Made by a program: the position numbers and the translations under genes. Positions 38,097 to 51,726 of a stretch of 64,000 nucleotides of DNA are shown here, piece after piece. A model generated the notes under the pieces. That model made no database searches. It was not told where the DNA came from and saw nothing but the letters and a program-made list of their open reading frames with translations. This DNA comes from Membranipora membranacea (taxonomy: Eukaryota > Bryozoa > Gymnolaemata > Cheilostomatida > Membraniporidae): assembly GCA_914767715.1 (NCBI GenBank), contig OU612075.1:1304001-1368000 (forward strand). Direction: 5' to 3'. Within the stretch, counting starts at the first letter, position 1; each line of letters begins with the position of its first letter.

Positions 38097-40042
38097 CTAA
38101 CAAACTTCTCCAGTCAGCTTATATGTCACTATCTACAGAATAAAGACCAGATAAATTATCATAACTTTTACTAGCGCAAAGCTAAATAGGAGTTATGGTA
38201 GTTGTCACCCCTGTGAATTGGCCAGTATGCGTTGTGCTACAGCCTGAGATAACATGGACCTACAGTGAGTATTAAAATATACTACTTTACAGCCTAGATC
38301 TAATTATTCACTTTCCATCAGCTGTATCAGTAGTTTATCATACGATACACATGGAACGAAGACAGACTTTGTCGGTGCTGAGTCTGGGTAACTCTTAGAG
38401 GTCAAGAGGTGATCCTACCAGGTTCTGTGAGGATCTTTCTTATGAAGACAACTATTTACGTTTGAGAGGCACAGAGTCAAGAGTGACTCAGTAGAATAAC
38501 CTAAGAGGGTTAAACCTCACACTTACTGGTGAATAGCTATATCTACAGCGAACTATACAGGCATCTGAAATTAAGGAAATAATGTGGTAATTAGTGATAA
38601 TAGTTGTGTAATTCTCAATATTACTATACTGTATTACATATTGACTAGACATTAAGGATGTGGTCTTCATGTAGGTATGAACAGGCTTAGAGGGACATCA
38701 GTATATAAATAAGTAACAATGTATGGGATCTACACAACAAGTTCATAGAGCAATTGGCATATCTTAACATGTAACTGATTAATTGAGCTTGGTCAGGTTG
38801 CCAGACAACTCATGAAGTTTATAAATTGTGTAAATCAGCCTTCAATAATATCGAGTTGTTCTCTCTCTCTCTGAACTTCTACTTCAGAGAGTAAATAACT
38901 CCCATTTGTAGTAATATTGTCTAATAAGATTTAATATTATATTAACAACCAAACTGCACCACATTTATACTACTAAGTATAACCAGTTATGATAGATTAC
39001 CTTGTGACTCTGCTCATATTCTAATAAGCTCTGACACAGCTGTATCTGGTGATCTGGATTTCATGAACTCCACACAAACTTCATCATCAATCTATTAGCT
39101 GTAATACAAAGTGAAACATAAAAACTCTGACATCAGAATTTCTGACTGGGTTTGCATATTTTTATGTTTCTGTGAACAATTTTCTGTGTGTTGTAGTTGA
39201 CGGGTTTGATGATGTATGCAACGAGCCAAATCGACTCATCTCATACATCATTAAATCAGTCAATTAACCATTAAAAAAATAAAAGTAAAGGCATGTGATC
39301 ACACAACGTAGAATGTCAGAGAACTCCAGATTAACATCCAGCCAAAAAAACTGACAACTTATCCTGTCAAGTATGACATCATTACTAAGAAGGTGAGGAA
39401 GCTCTCACTATCTACATAAAACATAGACTACAAGGATATTGTGCAAACCAAGTGATCCAAAGCTACTGTATATACACTCCTAGGGTTCGGTCAGTGAGGT
39501 GGCTAGCCTCTATACTGTAAGTTTCTCATCACATAGGATATATCTAAGATCATGTCTGATCTAATTGTCCTATATTCAGCATTACTCCTCTCTACTGATA
39601 TTAAACTTCAGGACTCCTGACTGCGGCTTATCAGTAGAGGGGGAGCAATTCCAAATACAGGCCATCTGTTATGTTGGCTAACTTGTGCTTAAACTATTGC
39701 TGCCACTCAGGGAAATGTGTGCCTATTGTAAAGCTCAAAAATATCAAAAAGAGGCTACCATCTCATCATTGTCACCAAATGAGCAAGTTATTTGCACAAA
39801 CTTATCGCCAAAATCAGGGTATACAATTAATGATCAGGTTGAAATAATGAAATAATTATCGTCTTACTAGTTAAAAACAATGACGTCAACAACCAGTGCA
39901 TTAATTTCATACTCTGATTTTGACATCAGTTTATGCAAATCATTTGCCCATTGGAGCCTCAATTAGTTTTCTTTGAGCTACACTGAACTCAAAGAGTACA
40001 CATTTCCCTGAGTGGCAGCAGTATACTTGATCTAGGTATCAC

Positions 40043-40440
40043 ATGCAAGCATCCATGCAAGCGACAAGAAGTGCTTACGCAAAATATTTAAAGATGCCGC
40101 CAAGTTAGGGATTGAGCACCCCGATATAGATGCTCTGGTTGCCAACCGGATCAAGACACTTGGACTACGGTACATACACGATGAAGAGCACTTTATCAAT
40201 GACTTTCTAACTAAATGCCCCTCAGGTCGCTACCGCACCGTTAAATATCGGGTACATGGGGTAGAGACAGCTTTTTAAGACATCTCATACATACACTTAA
40301 TAATATACTATTCTAAAAAAACTTTTTATACAACAGAGATCTGATTTTTCCATGTTTTTCTTTCTTGTCAGTATTAACAACGTATTTCGTGACAAATTTT
40401 TGTCTATGATAGTAATAAATCCATCCATCCATCCATCCAC
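40043..40440 (+). mobile_element. 5'-truncated LINE tail ending in a TCCA microsatellite
   Basis: An open frame of about 78 codons (DKKCLRKIFKDAAKLGIEHP ... RYRTVKYRVHGVE, stop TAA 40276-40278) is followed by an AT-rich 3'UTR and a TCCA repeat. The copy at 52.66 kb goes straight from GGTATCAC to TTACTTGG, so this is an insertion after the block duplicated. The LINE class is not certain; a microsatellite tail suits CR1/L2-like families. Confidence 0.7.
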
Positions 40441-40458
40441 TTACTTGGTTCTTACATG

Positions 40459-40588
40459 TCATGAGATTGACAGCGTTTCATCATATGATTCAGAATCTCT
40501 CTGTTCACACAAACTACAGACAACTCCTGATCTGAGGATCTCAATCCATCCATCTCTGGTCTGTGTGCTGACCACATCATTCATCAAG
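40459..40588 (-). pseudogene. Exon-like piece ending in a stop, possible exon-11 relic
   Basis: After a CTTCTAG acceptor the frame reads LMNDVVSTQTRDGWIEILRS and ends with ETLSIS and TGA. The ATCCTCAGATCAGGAGTTGT core resembles exon 11 of the caspase genes. Diverged relatives lie near 1.45-1.55, 31.5 and 41.55 kb. The link to caspases is tentative. Confidence 0.3.
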
Positions 40589-42286
40589 CTAGAAGTTACA
40601 AGAAATGAGCAACAGAATAGAGGAGAGGTCATGATAATTGGTCTTGTGTCATCTTTAGTCGAATCATCATGATAACACATCCAAAGTTGGCAATAAGGCA
40701 TAAGACATAACTGACTGACTTAATACAGTATTTGTAGTGTTACTCTTTTTATCACTAGGGTATCAACAAATGGTGGCCAAGTGTCCTCATCATCTCACCA
40801 GTCTAAGTAGTGAGTCTGTGATGTAGCTGAGATAAAGGAAGGACTAGTAATATGAGCCACACACCTGTATAGAGATGGTATCTTGTCAGTAAAGTCTCTA
40901 GTACCAGAGTGTGTCTCTCAACTCTCAGGAGTGGAAGGTAACTTCCAGTTAGTGTAGTGTGATCAGAGAAGTATGTCACTTTAGGTGTCTAACTTCATTG
41001 CGCAGATAAACCTGACAAAATTGGCAATGACGCAATATGTTTATATCATAAACATATTAATATGTTTATATCATAAACATAATAATATGTTTATGGTTTA
41101 TATAATATAGTAATGAACACAGTTTATATACCCTAGGGGATTAAAGCTCGTGATTTAGTGCTGACTTAATCTTAGCTAGCACCGTATGTTCAGCACATAC
41201 GGTGGGAGCTTATATCAAGTTAAAAAGGTGAGTGAATTTTAGCTAGTAAAGGTCTCAACATATGAAACACATTTGTAACATTTTTCCCTGCAGATGCTTT
41301 ACTACTCAAGGCTATTAGGTTCTCCAGAACACTGGTACACTACATATATATATATATACATACATACATACAATGTAACTATGATTTCGCTAAGACAGGT
41401 TTCTAAATTAGATTTTCATCCCATAGTGTAGATCAAGGAATTATTTACATCGATCATGCATACATGATGTTAACAGATTATTACTCATACATCCGTATTA
41501 TCGCCCCTCCCTCACAGACAGCAGACAACTCCAGATCAGAAGGTATTAATGTATATCTTGGTCCTGATCACATCATCAGTCAGCTATAAGTTAAAGTAGA
41601 GGGTCATGACATTCTACCTTGAGGTTACCCAAATTACAGAGAAATACAGCAGACTGGACAGGTGAGCCAATCGATTATAACATAACTACTAGACACTCCA
41701 TCAAACTTTGGTGTTATTGATCCTTTGGTGTCATTGAGGTTGTAGAGTTGTCTGACACATGAACACTTTTGTAACAACTCTAACTGCAAAATAGAATGGT
41801 TGTTTGGTGGTATCAAGATTTTTGAGTTTACATGTTTTCGCGTGTGGTACTTGATTTTCTCATGTATAATTCGAATCACATCAGTCACGCCAACAGATTG
41901 ATATGACTCGACTCATACACCAGCCAATCAGCTTCATTACTGCAACTAAAAAACATAAGTTCACCGCACCACAAGACAATCAAACTATTCGGTCTGATAT
42001 ACCTAACCAGATAACAACAATGAGGTGTCAGACAACTCCGAATAAGCAGCCAACATCAAATACTGACAACAAATCAAGTACAGTATTTAAATGTTACAAG
42101 GAATGTTGCAATGAAACCCCGGCTACTATCTAAGGGAAACAAAAGTATTACATTGTTGTAGGCTAATTTCTTAATCAAAAATTTGTGAACATATATATTT
42201 GATACCTGAAATTGGTGAGTATGTACAAAATATCAAAGTATCACTTTATTTTCTCGCATGCTCATGACGTGATGTGGGCAGCTTAC

Positions 42287-42376
42287 CTGGTAACCATATA
42301 CTGTTTACCCGCGGACAGCAGACTACTCCTGGTCTGAGTCTACTATCTTCTGTGTGCTGTTTACACCACAGCTCAA
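42287..42376 (-). pseudogene. Short exon-11-like piece
   Basis: This 90-nt segment runs from a CTTTAG acceptor to a TTACCAG-GTAAGC donor and reads EDSRLRPGVVCC and then IWLPG. At base level CTCAGACCAGGAGT and TGGTTACCAG match exon 11 of the fusion gene (CTCAGACCTGGAGT, TGGTTACCAG). Exit phase is the same and the middle is shortened. It looks like an old relic of the same family. Confidence 0.4.
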
Positions 42377-44719
42377 CTAAAGTAATAATAAATAAGATGT
42401 TACACGATACAACCTTCACCTTCATACTGATACAGATGGAGTTATGGTTGGATCAGCAGCAGATTATCTTAGAGAAGTTGCATATAAATGTTTGAAGCTC
42501 TCAAGGCAGCTTATCTTAACTAATTCAACTTTCAACAGTAAATGTTAAACTTCAGTAACAATTGAAACTTATGAAGGTTAGGCGTCACGGTTGCAGTTTA
42601 CAAATCAACTTAGCTGATCAAGTTCAATCATAGGTGAATGAAAAATATCAGCGGTTGTGAGACACTGTGGGAGAGGGTACGGATATTATACTCAACCTCT
42701 TTACTCACTGTTTCAAACCAGTGTTCTCTTCTTACACTCTCGGACTACAGTATAAGTGTAACCATCTACATAATATACATAATAGGTTTTTTTTGTTGCT
42801 GCAATCAAGAGCGGAAGTTAATCTATTTACTGCAACTCGTAGCATCATATTAGAAGATATCGTCTGTAACATAAGTGAAGCCCTTTACAAAAGAGAGCTG
42901 CACTGTATCAGTAGACACAAACATAGCAGGGGCGCTGAAATATAATTCACCATTTTACAACCTTTCCTAAAATATTCAGTATTATCTTCCAATTAAAATA
43001 AGTGAAAACTATTTCCGATTTGTTCAGTTTTCAAAAGGTTGTAAAATGGTGAATTATTATACAAAACACCTGTTAGGTTTTGTGACTTGGACTCATTTGC
43101 CTGCTGCGCCAAGATTCTGTTGTGTTGAGACAGATATCAGACAAAAGAAGAGAAAAACTGGGCTACTGTTGAGTTTTCAGCCTCATCATCGAGAAAAATT
43201 TGGTGCCCTAAGTTTCTCAATTATTCAGCACTCATGAAGTCATGACTTTACATAATAAACTAACATAACAATACTCCCCGTTATACCCATCACAACATTC
43301 GTCACATCGCTAACATGTGTGACATTCTATACTTCCATCTACATACCTAGTACATCTTTGGCATGTCTTCAGCTGATCGTGAGCTTATTCCCTCCCTCTC
43401 CAGTATCACATGGGAGCTCACTCCATATCATTCACCATGTGACAATACCTGTTATACATATGAAATGGTCAGAAATAAATATGAGATCAGACAAAAAATT
43501 CAACAATGACCAAAGTAACTGACTGCCAAACAGCTTCAGCTAGTTTAGACAACTTTCCTCGTCATATGTTCAATTACTGAGCATCCTGATCCAGTTTATG
43601 TATTGAGAGTTAAGGAGTAAGGTCTTGTCATATATCTGACAATACCTGTTATAGTTCAGAAGTGGTCAGATATAAATATGAGATCAGACACAAATCATAA
43701 TTCTAACATAAATACACCTCTACCAGACAACTTCAGTAAGTTGAGTCAGCTAGTCTTCTCAGTCATATATCTACTTGACACGTAACAGTTGATTATCCTC
43801 ATCCTGTCCGTGTGCTGAGAGATCGTATAACTAATAGTACTACTATCATAACTTAATATAATGATGATATTCGCACTGTTTGCGTATTACAAAGAATGGA
43901 GTTGTGATCTCATCTACCTCAGACAGAGGGAAGCTATAATGTCCGTCTAGAATCGTATACCGGAGAGCTGTATCGTCCACCGGTCTTCAGGCATCTGATC
44001 ATCTCACACCACTTCTTACTATCCTGTATCAATTCCTCAGCTTCAATCTGTCAATTTATAATAAAAATATTTTGTGGCTGCATAACGTCACAGTCTAACC
44101 AATATCCTATATATGGTCAGCTATCACATAGGGTGTAACCAGGGAGTAATGTGCTGTGAATCTGTATCATTATGGCAAAAGTCTTAAAAAATAAATATTT
44201 GCTGAATAGGTTCAGATAATATTATATAATTATATAAAGATATCGTTTTCACTTCCGCTACATCACTTCATTTATAAGTGAAAATCAAGTCCAATGGTGA
44301 CGATTAATGTGTGTGTGTGTGTGCGTGTGTGTGTATACGTAGTAATGGCCTTTCATGTTCATCCCTAATACTTCATGTGTTATAATTAATAACCTTGTGT
44401 TCCTCTGCTGATATTCTGATAATCTCACAGACAGCTGTATCTGGTGATCTGATTCTCTTCAAGGTAAACCAAGGAGTAACTCCTTGGTTAAATATCTCCG
44501 TCATCCAGCTTGTACTTTTAATAATAAACTGTAACAGATAACCGCACATAAAAACCTAGTCTGATATAAGCACAGGCAGCAGGTCACTGACAGTTGATTT
44601 GATGAGTTGCAGCCTTGTGTGTGTGTGGTTTGTGTTTGGAGTGGTGAAGATGTGAAGCTGTGCATGAACCAAGTCATCGCAGCTGCGCAGCTTCTGTACC
44701 TGCCAAATGCATTGCTCAG

Positions 44720-44784
44720 ATGAGTCACTTCTCTCTCATTGGTCAGAATATTATATTCTGACCAATGAGAGAGAAGTGACTCAT
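44720..44784. repeat. Perfect 65-bp palindrome at the caspase-only paralog's stop
   Basis: Two 32-bp arms around one central T, starting ATGAGTCACTTCTCTCTCAT. The right arm ends in TCAT, which on the minus strand provides the TGA stop of the caspase-only paralog. Confidence 0.9.
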
Positions 44785-47700
44785 TCCATTCTAGACTGGG
44801 GATTATTCGTGTCTTCGTCGGCCATACAATCTGTAATGTGACAATAGCAGTAGCTAACTATGATATTTTAGTCCGGCTCCATTTTATTAAAATTAGAGCG
44901 AGTTAATCCATATAACCTATAACAAATGTAATATTAATTAATCACTGCACTCAAAAAGTCAAAAGTGTACATGTAGAGGGGGTAGGCTAGTTCTTGATGC
45001 AAAAATATTGATCCAGATCTTGAAAAATTTCTACTTGAAATAATGAGCCACGAAACCTTTGAATAAATTTTGTTAGATTACCTGACATAAGGTCTGATAT
45101 CTAACCACAGCAAGCAGCTATTCATCTGGACCCTGACTATCATCGGTACCTAAATATTTCAATGATAGGACAGCAGTACACTACTCACCTGGTAACCATT
45201 CTAGAGTAGTATCAGTATTACCATCAGGATATCTGGGATCTGTCAGAGATTGTGGATGTTCTCCAGCTCTTCTCATATTAACTCCAGGTCTGAGGTATAA
45301 CTTTCTCAGGTCTGTGAGAGTAGATATCATCTTCGGCATCTGAGCTATGTAAGCTGCATTCAGACCAGGATTAGCTGCAAGAAAAGCCTGTGTTTGCTCT
45401 ACTCCATATCTACTGACAGCCTCTCTTACCTTTGTGTAGAAAATAAACATTGTATAAAAGACATCAATATGTAGACGGGACCATACGCTATACAATTCAA
45501 ATATAAGCTTAATCAAGTCGAGATCAAATGTTTATGTGGAATGTAAGGTCAATACATCTCACATCTGGTGTGGATGGCGTTCTCGTAGCTGAGGGTTTTT
45601 GTTGACCCTGACAGAATCAAGTTTTATATGGCAAAGTTTAACTCTCATTCAAGTTCACACACCTAGTCCATATTAAATTAATGCGTTATAATACTCACTA
45701 GCTCCCCCAAAGTTACGACATCAAACTGTCCTGCGAACTTGTAGAGCGTTACGACCAGTGCTCTGATGAATGCCGATCCTGTTTCAGGTGATCTGGGAGA
45801 CACAAATGCTACAAAACAAGTATTCATTATGATGTTAACCTGAGTACAATGGGCATTAAACCTGTTTTTATGACATCACATAGATTGGGAGAGGGAAATT
45901 CTAGAACAGACAATTATAAATAGTTGATAAAGTAAATTATGTAGAAAAGGCTCGAATTTGGACTCATATACTCTCGAATACCTTACTCCTTTGTAATTTT
46001 TGTTAGCAGCCAATGTATGAGAGGAACTTCCAAATATAAAATTTACTGTCAAAACTTGACTGCATAATTATCAGATCAGCCACTGATATTGTCTCATTGA
46101 TACTGTCTACTTCAGGTAACAGCTGTATGACATCACTTCCTGTCTGATACAGATCTCCTTCTTTAGGTGCTGGTGATGTCACTACTAGATCAGATGTAGG
46201 GGGGAGAGGTTCAGGTGCAGCTGCACTCAGCTCTGAGATTGAGAGAACTGAGTCTGTAGTATCTAACAACATCTCTCTGCTACCTTTAAGGACAATCACC
46301 AGAAACTGATACCAGAACACAGTAGTATTCACACATCATATAGATAGACACATACACACAGTAATCTAATGTTTTTAGTGGAAGTTGTATCATACCTGAC
46401 AAGTCTCCCTTTTTGGTAGGGAGGCTCCCAGTTTTTAGGGTCTTTTTCCACCCCCTCCCTTTCTCCCTTTTTCCTCCCTTTTTTCAGCTTCCTTTACCAA
46501 GAACATTTTTTAAGCTTCTCTTTGCAAGGGAAACTATGTTTTCCTAACTCAACAGAGCATATACCTATGTAATTGCTTATTACCATTACTGCTTGTATGT
46601 TAAATCAGGTACTGAAATGACGCAATTCATAATATGAAAGCTCAAGTTTTGGCTTAGAAATAGGACAAACGTTGGCTGAAATGCACCGGCACTGCGGGAC
46701 GCAGAGTGGTATTACAGGTTGGGAGTTTGTCCGCAGAGACCTCCTGATTTCTGGGTCTACCAACTTGTCATGTATGAGTTGTATTGACCTACTAAATATG
46801 TGTCAAATCAGATCTCTTTGATTTGTATGGAGTTGCTTATACTTGACTGCACAGTTGACAGACCTGGGAGAGCAACTCCAAATTAGAACTATGAGTTCAG
46901 ACTTGATCGACATAGCAACATGGCAGTGCAGCATTGAGTAAATTTTATATATTTAATAGATAAAGTTTGATCCATTTGCCTGCATTTGGAGTTGCCCCTC
47001 CTCTACTGCGACATGACCAGTAGAGAGGGGCAACTCCAAACACAGGCAAATGGATCAAACTTGATCTACATTATTACCATCAACAATAACACTTACAACA
47101 TGTTTAATATATGTAACCAATACTTTCAATGACCCCTGTGTTGATATTGGACAGCTTTCAAGATTGTGAAATATTTCAGATGCTGCTCATTACTTAACAC
47201 GAGATAAACTTTACCTGGAGACCGTGGCCGGCTGCTCAAGCTAAAAGATAGGTTAATATTTCACTTACTTCCAGCACAAGCTTGTATTACGAGGAGTTTT
47301 GGTTTGCCTTGCATGGCTTGGAAATTTCTTGCAGAGACCATCTTGCTGATGTCTGACAGCTTGACCGGTTTACTGTCCACACCTGCTACACAGCCTTCAG
47401 TGCCATGACTTGTGATCATCAGTACACACACTCCGAGGTTCTTATAGACAGATTCTCCTGTTTCATCTACCAGTTGTGTCTCTCTGTGAATTGCTTCCAC
47501 CATTTCCTGAAATATAAATCAAGTTGTGACATCAATAAGCTACACCTGCAAGGTTAACAACATTATCACAAAAAATGTGTGTGCGTGTCAAGAAAAAGTA
47601 TTTTTAGTTACGGATAATGATTGCGTCTATAAGTAAGGTAAAGAAATAGATAAGTGAATGCAACTATATTTTACACTCATATTAGATTTACACGATCAAT

Positions 47701-47870
47701 ACCTTTGCTGTGTAGTTCTGATGACCACCTACAACAACAAACCCAAGCTTCACTAAAAGATCTCTCATATTTCTGTAGTCATGTTCTGAGCCTTTCCTGT
47801 ATGAGCCGTTGGGCATTTTGTACTCATTAGATATTAGGAGTGCTCTCCCTCGTGTCTCAGTCATTGTATA
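44781..47870 (-). CDS. Caspase-only paralog of the fusion gene, 5'-truncated
   Basis: Exons 47870-47703, 47506-47269, 46283-46047, 45808-45699, 45429-45189 and 44830-44781 correspond one-to-one to exons 7-12 of the LRR-Roc-COR-caspase gene, with the same phases and open frames. The domain has ITSHG and QACAG; counting from the internal Met at 47864 these are His 88 and Cys 131 of 345 residues. The S1-type arginine is in SYRKGSEHD and the p10 arginine in SPRSPETGSAFI. The p20-p10 linker has PEVD before SINETISVADL. No LRR, Roc or COR exon lies upstream: homology runs to about 48.08 kb and ends at an AT-rich satellite. It is either a small caspase starting at the internal Met or a beheaded copy. 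The last exon is cut short by a palindrome that supplies the stop. Confidence 0.75.
46957..47068. repeat. Fold-back repeat inside an intron of the caspase-only paralog
   Basis: Arms start TAGATAAAGTTTGATCCATT and meet at a CGACATGAC loop. The corresponding intron of the fusion gene lacks it, so it was gained after the paralogs separated. Confidence 0.75.
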
Positions 47871-48126
47871 CTGGAAATAAAAGGCAAATATATAAGTACC
47901 AACACAATCTGTGTTTTGTTCCTACTCGACTTAATAAATAATTGAGGCTGTGATAAATCAGCTGAGATCAAAAAGTTTATCTTTCTTGTAAAATGATATA
48001 AAAGAATTTCTGAATATTGTGTAATTGATAGGGAGGGAGAATGTACGCATGTAATTTTAAGCACATGAGATTCACAGCATCTTGCAAAAGATATAATTAT
48101 CACATTAAATAACATAATAAAAAAAC

Positions 48127-48392
48127 ATATATATTGGATATATATATATATTATGTTATATTGGATATACATATTATGTTATATTGGATATATATTATGT
48201 TATGTTGGATATATACATTATGTTATACTGGATATATATTATGTTATACTGGATATGTATATAATATGTTATACTGGATATATATATATATATTATGTTA
48301 TAATGGATATGTATATAATATTATATTGGATATATATTATGTTACACTGGATATATATATAATGTTATATTGGATATATATATTATGTTATG
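48127..48392. repeat. AT-rich satellite, TATATTATGTTATATTGGA units
   Basis: About ten degenerate units of 19-30 bp. It lies exactly where homology of the caspase-only paralog to the fusion gene stops. Confidence 0.8.
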
Positions 48393-49342
48393 CCTATTGA
48401 TGTTTAACCAAGCTGCTGCCTGTTTCTTCGTACTTTGCGGCAGCTTAGACTGAATACTGGACAAATAATTATAAGAGGATTTAGTATCAGATGTACTAAT
48501 AGAGTTATATCAATGAGGCAGCGAACCCAGCATATCACTATGTTAATATGTGTTCACATTTAGAGTCAGACTCTGATCTTAACTAACACGAGTTCACATT
48601 GCTTGAACTTAAGTTGATAGTAGTAGTTTAGAGTCAGACTCCGTTGACATGGTGATATTCATACCACATCTGTCTTTAAACTCTTACTGCAACAGCAGAG
48701 CTGCATATAGTAAACTGATAGAAGACGTTCTCAAAGTCAGTCCGCGACTACGTCACTATATACTTGTATCGATAAGGGAGTATGTCTCAGATCTCATTGC
48801 GTAGATAGACCTAGTAAAGTTAACAAAGATATATAACTCTTGTGATTGGTTCCAGGTAAATCTTACCCTTATCACGGCAGCCAATTTTTGGACCACAGTT
48901 ATAAGGGGAAGTTCATCTTTTCATCAATTTTAAACTCCAGGCAGTTCACATATTTGCTCAGTCTATTTCCAGTAAGTTTTTGTCAAGACAGTCTCAAGGC
49001 AAATATGACATCATGCTGCAACATTGAGGGAAGAGTAATTAGGTGATACATCTCAGCCACGTGTCACAAACTGAAATCAAAACTCAAAATTTATTTTTGA
49101 TGTTCAATTCATTTTTATTCTCAATGGGTGACCGCAGAAACCGAGACTAAGTGGTCTGCAATTCTGCCATTTTTTGATTCAATTTTCGAACAAAGGAATT
49201 CGCCGAGTAATATAGGAGCTGTTGCTGAGATGCAGGAAAAACACCTAATTTTTCACCCAAATGCTCAACTCGAGCTAAAATACTACATGCATTTGAATAC
49301 GACAGACCTGTGACTGTGTTATGTTATGACAGGACTACATAC

Positions 49343-49439
49343 CAGGAGGTGTATTGATATATGTTCTGGTGACTTCTCTGTATTGTACTGTATACATACT
49401 GACAGGAGTAAGCGGACACTGGAGCCGGTCTCCTGATTC
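49343..49439 (-). pseudogene. Diverged p10-like exon, duplicate of that at 38.0 kb
   Basis: Same 97-nt exon-like segment in the second block with about eight substitutions. Splice signals are kept. Confidence 0.4.
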
Positions 49440-51726
49440 CTAACAAACTTCTCCAGTCGGCTTATATGTCACTACCTACAGGAAATAAAACAGATATATT
49501 ATCATACCTTTCTAGTACCCCTAAGTTAAATAAGAGTTATAGCAGTCGTCTCCCCTGTGAACTGGCCAGTATGCGTTGTGCTACAGCCTGATATCTCATG
49601 GAGCTACAGTGAGTATTAAAATATACTACTTTACAGCCTAGATCTAATTATTCACCTTCCACCAGCTGTATCAGTAGTTTATCATACGATACACATGAAA
49701 CAAAGACAGACTTTGTCGGTGCTGAGTCTGGGTAATTCTGAGAGGTCAAGAGGTGATCCTACCAGGCTCTTTGATGTCCTTTCTTATGAAGACAACTATT
49801 TACGTTTGAGAAGCACAGAGTGAAGAGTGACTCAGTAGAATAACCTAAGAGGGATTATACCTCACACTTACTGGTGAATAACTCTGATATCAGGTGATCC
49901 AGTAGAGGCTTATATACATTCTCTTTGTGATATCCTTTCATCAGAATGTCTTCTCTGTGTGTTGAGTCGACACAAATCCTGAGTATAACTTGGCTCTCAA
50001 TGTAGAATTGTCACAATTATATAGAAATCTCTGGTGGACTCCATCTGCAAATGCCACATTCAGCATAAAATGGAAGTGTGCTACTATGGAATTCAAGTTT
50101 AAATTTTATTTGCATTGTGGGATTGATGTTAACATGTTATATTGATCAATGATCAACGTGGAAAAAAACAACCATTCAACTGTATCCCAAAGACTTGCTG
50201 TCAGCTTTTGTTCTTTCCCATCATCAGAAAATATCCACATTAACAATATCTATTGCGATTTTATATTAGGCAATTGTTTAAATAATTTATGTTTCAAAGT
50301 CAAATAGCTTATATTGACAAGCCTTGTTTGTGGTAGAGGGAAGGGGTCTCATCTCTCACAAGGCTTGTCAGTATATGTTGATAGCTGATATGTGACAAGT
50401 GCTTACAAACCTTTCTGTTGGCCTTAGTGAAGACCACAGCAGTCCTGGTACCATATTAACGATTTCTGTGTGATGTCCATATATGACAGCTTCATCACTC
50501 AAGGTCATATATCTACAGCAAACTATACAGGCATCTGAAATTAAAGAAATAATGTGGTAATTAATGATAATAGTTGTGTAATTCTCAATATTACTATACT
50601 GTACTAAATATTGACTAGACATTAAGGATGTGGTCTTCATGTAGGTATGAACAGGCTGAGAGGGACATCAGTATATAAATAAGTAACGATGTATGGGATC
50701 TACACAACGAGTTCATAGAGCAATTGGCATATCTTAACATGTAACTGATTAATTGAGCTTGGTCAGGTTGCCAGACAACTCATGAAGTTTATAAATTGTA
50801 TAAATCAGCCTTCAATAATATGGAGTTGTTCTCTCTCCCTGAACTTCTACTTCAGAGAGTGAATAACTCCCATTTGTAGTAATATTGTGTAATAAGATTT
50901 AATATTGTATTAACTACCAAACTGCACCACATTTATACTACTAAGTATAACCAGTTATGATAGATTACCTTGTGACTCTGCTCATATTCTAATGAGCTCT
51001 GACACAGCTGTATCTGGTGATCTGGATTTCATAAACTCCACACAAACTTCATCATCAATCTATTAGCTGTAATATAAAGTGAAACATAAAAGCTCTGACA
51101 TCAGAATTTCTGACTGGGTTTGCATATTTTTATGTTTCTGTGAACAATTTTCTGTGTGTTGTAGTTGACGGATTTGATGATGTATGCAACGAGCCAAATC
51201 GAGTCTCATACATCATTAAATCAGTCAATTAACCATTAAAAAAATAAAAGTAAAGGCATGTGATCACACAACGTAGAATGTCAGAGAACTCCAGATTAAC
51301 ACCCAGCCAAAAAACTGTCAAGTATGATAGCATTACTAAGAAGGTGTGGAAGCTCTCACTATCTACATAACACATAGACTACAAGGATATTGTGCAAACC
51401 AAGGGATCCAAAGCTACTGTATATACACTCCTAGGGTTCGGTCAGTGAGGTAGCTATCCTCAATACTGTAAGTTTCTCATCACATAGGATATATCTAAGA
51501 TCATGTCTGATCTAAATGTCCTATATTCAGCATTACTCCTCTCTACTGATATTAAACTTCAGGACTCCTGACTGCGGCTTATCAGTAGAGGGGGAGCAAT
51601 TCCAAATACAGGCCATCTGTTATCTTGGCTAACTTGCGCTTAAACTATTGCTGCCACTCAGGGAAATGTGTGCCTATTGTAAAGCTCAAAAATATCAAAA
51701 AGAGGCTACCATCTCATCATTGTCAC

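Larger units (their letters stand above)
36905..45470. repeat. Segmental duplication, copy 1
   Basis: Collinear with 48735-57853 and near-identical by eye over most of its length. Copy 1 alone holds the two LINE insertions at 37.0 and 40.0 kb. Confidence 0.85.

Noticed and set aside
41634-42133. Open frames of 84 and 76 codons, repeated at 53992-54491
   Set aside because: Conservation between the two copies only reflects the recent block duplication; no family resemblance seen.
48134-48400. Tyr/Ile-rich frames with GYI repeats
   Set aside because: Produced by an AT-rich satellite; no other coding sign.
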